This document shows, in pieces, positions 57,076-60,000 of a stretch of DNA of 60,000 nt (position 1 is the first letter of the stretch; each line of letters opens with the position of its first letter). Under the pieces are notes generated by a model that did no database searches, was not told the origin of the DNA, and saw only the letters and a program-made list of their open reading frames with translations. Source of the DNA: Apostichopus japonicus (taxonomy: Eukaryota > Echinodermata > Holothuroidea > Aspidochirotida > Stichopodidae); assembly GCF_037975245.1 (NCBI RefSeq), contig NC_092568.1, positions 2,606,001-2,666,000 of the forward strand. Direction: 5' to 3'. The translations under genes were made by a program, and so were the position numbers.

Positions 57076-60000
57076 AGATCCTTTAACACAGCTGTTTGGT
57101 ATTCATTACTATAATTGCAAACAATTGTTTTAATTTATCCAGATAAATTTCTAGCTTCAATCTCCTGCATGAATCCATTGAAGTATTTCTTCTCATTACA
57201 AGGGTGTAAATAGCTGATATTTGATAGTCCACCAGTGACTCCAGGGAGGGGGACCCAGGGCCAATCATCTGAAAATTGTTTGGCACTAATAATAATCTGC
57301 AAACATAGGGGCCAGGGGTTCCAAATGAATTTCAATGAGTGGCAGAGAGTAATATTGGTTGGGTGTGGCCAGACAGAACCAGAATCTCATTACATAACAG
57401 TTTGGAATTATACTTCGGATATTCCATCTTCAAGTCATATGTTTATTTATTTATTTGAAATATTTATGAATTGATTTTTTACAACACAGAAAAGAATGAT
57501 AAATATCACAAACTTGTCTTGTTTATATCTTTATTGTCTTTCTAAGTCGTTTTGTGCCTACTAAACTTTTTCCATATGCAGTTATCCACATATAGTATTT
57601 CATTTACAGTATATCATTTACAGTGTGGTTCCTACGGTGCTTAGCACCATCTCAGTCTATCTTAACTTTACATATTGTGCCTTGCATTTTTAGCTTTGCA
57701 GAAACACATTATAGTCCCAAAATGTCAAAGTTTACCTACTTCCATGAAATTAACCAAAAACAATTAAATTGGCCACAATCTATATAAAACATACCTTATT
57801 CTTAAAGATTTATTTTTTACTGGATTTGTAAAGCAACTTTTAATGACTATATTTAGGAAATTTCAGTAAGCCAAATGCAATTTTGTTCCATAATTTTATA
57901 ATAATGAATCTCAATTTGGGAAGAATTTGAACAAACGTGCAAGAAGTTCACTTAGCTAATGCAAAAACTAATGGAGGTTTACATATGTATACATAATGCA
58001 TCTTTCCTACATTCAACCAATGATTTTAATTTGGTGAGGTAATTGAAAGCACAGTATTACCTTCCTACCTGCTCTATAACAAGCTAGAACTGCTATTCAC
58101 TTTTCAGCATGAACATAATACCCCTATACCATATGTGAGAGTAGTGTGTGTGAAGTAAAAGAACAATAGCAATGCATCATCGACCATCTCAAGGCATATA
58201 ACAGCCTGGTTACATGATACAAAATAGCCTGGTCACATGATATAAAACAGCCTGCTGTGCAAGGGGGGTGAAATGTTGCCATGCCCCCCCTCACCTTTCA
58301 TTGTCATTCGGGAAAAAGGTTCAGTCGGGTGACTCTTTACACTCAGCTGGGTAAGAGTTAAATCACTGCCACGAGTGAAGACACCTTTTCCAACGACGCA
58401 CAGAAAAAGAAACAAAAATAGTATATGTTAGCACAACTTTGCGTTTAAAGCTATTGTAAATCTTACTTATAACCTAACGTCCCCTACGTGGGACTCTGAT
58501 TCAAATTCACCAGGGCCACTACCTCTTTTATAAAATCCTTCATTTGCCTCTGGACCTTCCATAAATGTTCAACACCTACCTAAATCAGTCGCAGGAATTT
58601 ATAATCCTCCCCCCACCCCACCCCCCAACCTTTGAAATCTTTTGCATGCCACAGTCTGGTCACATGATAAGGATAGTACTATAAGAAGATTGTTAAATTT
58701 GGCAGTTCAGAATGAATCTCTTGTTTTTCTAATGGGAGATATTGATTATTTTTGCTCCAGCAACCCTCTTTCATGCATTAAAAAAAGAATTTAACAAAAC
58801 ATAACCATAATTCGATCATGGGCCGTTACTTGTTGGAAAATCGAACTTTCAAAACAGCTGTTAGACTTTTCCTATTACTAAATATTTTACAACTTTTTCA
58901 GCCTTAAGAACACCAAAACACCAGTTATTTTTAACCCCCCCCCCCCCCAAAATGATACTTTATGCATTTTGGTCAGAGGGCAATATAACAGTATGTGAAT
59001 TATCGACCACGTTTCATTCCAGATATGAATGAAACAGGTGGTTTAAAATAAATTCCCCAATTATTTAATAATGTTTTAAGTCTAATCCTATTGCTTATTG
59101 TGATGAATTCTTCACTATATGAAAATAGAAGCATTGAGGTTATCTGAGTATTGAAGTAGATGAAACTATCCATATCAAGTTTAAATAAGGTCTTTTGCAA
59201 GTGGATGGTATATACACACTAGCATACAAAATTAGGAGATGGTAACAATGTTGTTTGCCTTCAGATTATACACTCACAGTCAAACGACTTTGGCTAATTG
59301 AGTGGCAATGGTGATACTATAGGATATGGGTCCCATAACAGTTTCCTCCAAGGTACCAGATAGGAACATCACTTGGAGCAAAAGGCCAGGGAAAACCAAA
59401 CTCTCACTACCCCTCAGTAGCCAGGGTAGGCCAGTAGGGTGCTCAATACCCCTAGATGGATCAATAGCCAGGGTAGGCCAGTAGGGTGCTCACTACCCCT
59501 AGATGGATAATTAGTCAGGGTAGGCCAGTAGGGTGCTCACTACCCCTAGATGGATAAGTAGTCAGGGTAGGCCAGTAGGGTGCTCACTACCCCTAGATGG
59601 ATCAGTAGCCAGGGTAGGCCAGTAGGGTGCTCAGGCTGGCATCCCTAATTGAGAACCCCCTGCTCTAGGATGAACATGTAAACCAACACGAAACACATTC
59701 ATATTTGATTATATTCCTCCAGAAAATAATGTCCTGTTACATTAAAGAGGTCATAACTGCAGCAAATATGCTATAATATAAAGTAAACTCAGTTCGCAAC
59801 TTCAAAAAGTATTTTCTCTCACGGTCGATTCACTTCTGCACATCACTGAGTCACGTTCTTATCTCCTTTTATAATCTAGAGGTCATAGCCTCCTACAAAG
59901 TACTCTTTTACGAAGTTATTAGCTACAGATTTTGGTACAAAAATTAGGACTTTTCACATAAGAGGAAGCAGCAAACCGCGTACTGTCCCGAAGAAACTGA
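57076..60000. other. Downstream intergenic region
   Basis: AT-rich sequence with no recognisable gene on either strand. C runs at 58284-58290 and 58936-58948, and the 47-bp array at 59421-59640. Confidence 0.6.
59421..59640 (+). repeat. 47-bp tandem array, about 4.7 copies
   Basis: (C/T)CAGGGTAGGCCAGTAGGGT starts units at 59421, 59468, 59515, 59562 and 59609, exactly 47 bp apart. Each has GCTCACTACCCCTAGATGGA (the last one truncated). Divergence is very low. Confidence 0.97.

Noticed and set aside
1-60000. Bacterial operon, phage, viral or defence system
   Set aside because: Everything recognisable is spliced animal genes and eukaryotic repeats; no such genes or signals were seen.

Overview
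The window is animal nuclear DNA: AT-rich, intron-dense, with GT-AG splice junctions, short coding exons of about 40-200 bp, many minisatellites, poly(C) runs and small transposon remnants. The encoded proteins have clear metazoan counterparts. A marine invertebrate deuterostome, perhaps an echinoderm, is my best guess, but the sequence does not settle this. There is no sign of a bacterial, viral or CRISPR system.

Three genes are supported, all on the + strand. (1) Positions 3835-32509 hold the 3' 18 coding exons of a TMEM63/CSC1-like (OSCA family) mechanosensitive cation channel. They give 717 contiguous codons with every splice phase matching. The extreme N terminus, including the first membrane helix, was not found and probably lies upstream. 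(2) Positions 38736-44484 hold a complete nine-exon GDP-D-glucose phosphorylase (GDPGP1, HIT superfamily; 352 aa). (3) Positions 47724-56173 hold a complete eleven-exon GDPGP1 paralogue (387 aa). Genes 2 and 3 are an old tandem duplicate: their shared exons have the same phases and nearly identical lengths (117, 108, 203/206, 103, 101, 146 and 66 bp), and both keep the HxHxH catalytic motif. They should turn GDP-glucose plus phosphate into GDP plus glucose-1-phosphate in the cytosol. No functional link to the channel gene is evident.

The introns hold large tandem arrays: 74-bp dimeric units at 6.7-7.4 kb, 124/126-bp units at 11.1-11.95 kb, 49-bp units at 15.3-16.2 kb, about 36-bp units at 16.3-16.75 kb, and 260-bp units at 27.1-28.1 kb. 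A tRNA-derived SINE lies antisense in the last channel intron. Two copies of a roughly 370-bp inverted-repeat element sit in opposite orientation near the two GDPGP1 genes. An 842-bp element flanked by TTAA, with perfect 15-bp terminal inverted repeats and two adjacent perfect hairpins, lies in the last-but-one stretch of the second GDPGP1 gene.

The most unusual pattern is that four separate exon-intron boundaries have been copied by local tandem duplication into the adjoining intron: channel window exons 9, 12 and 14, and GDPGP1 gene A exon 7. This leaves decoy splice sites and pieces of exon beside the real ones.
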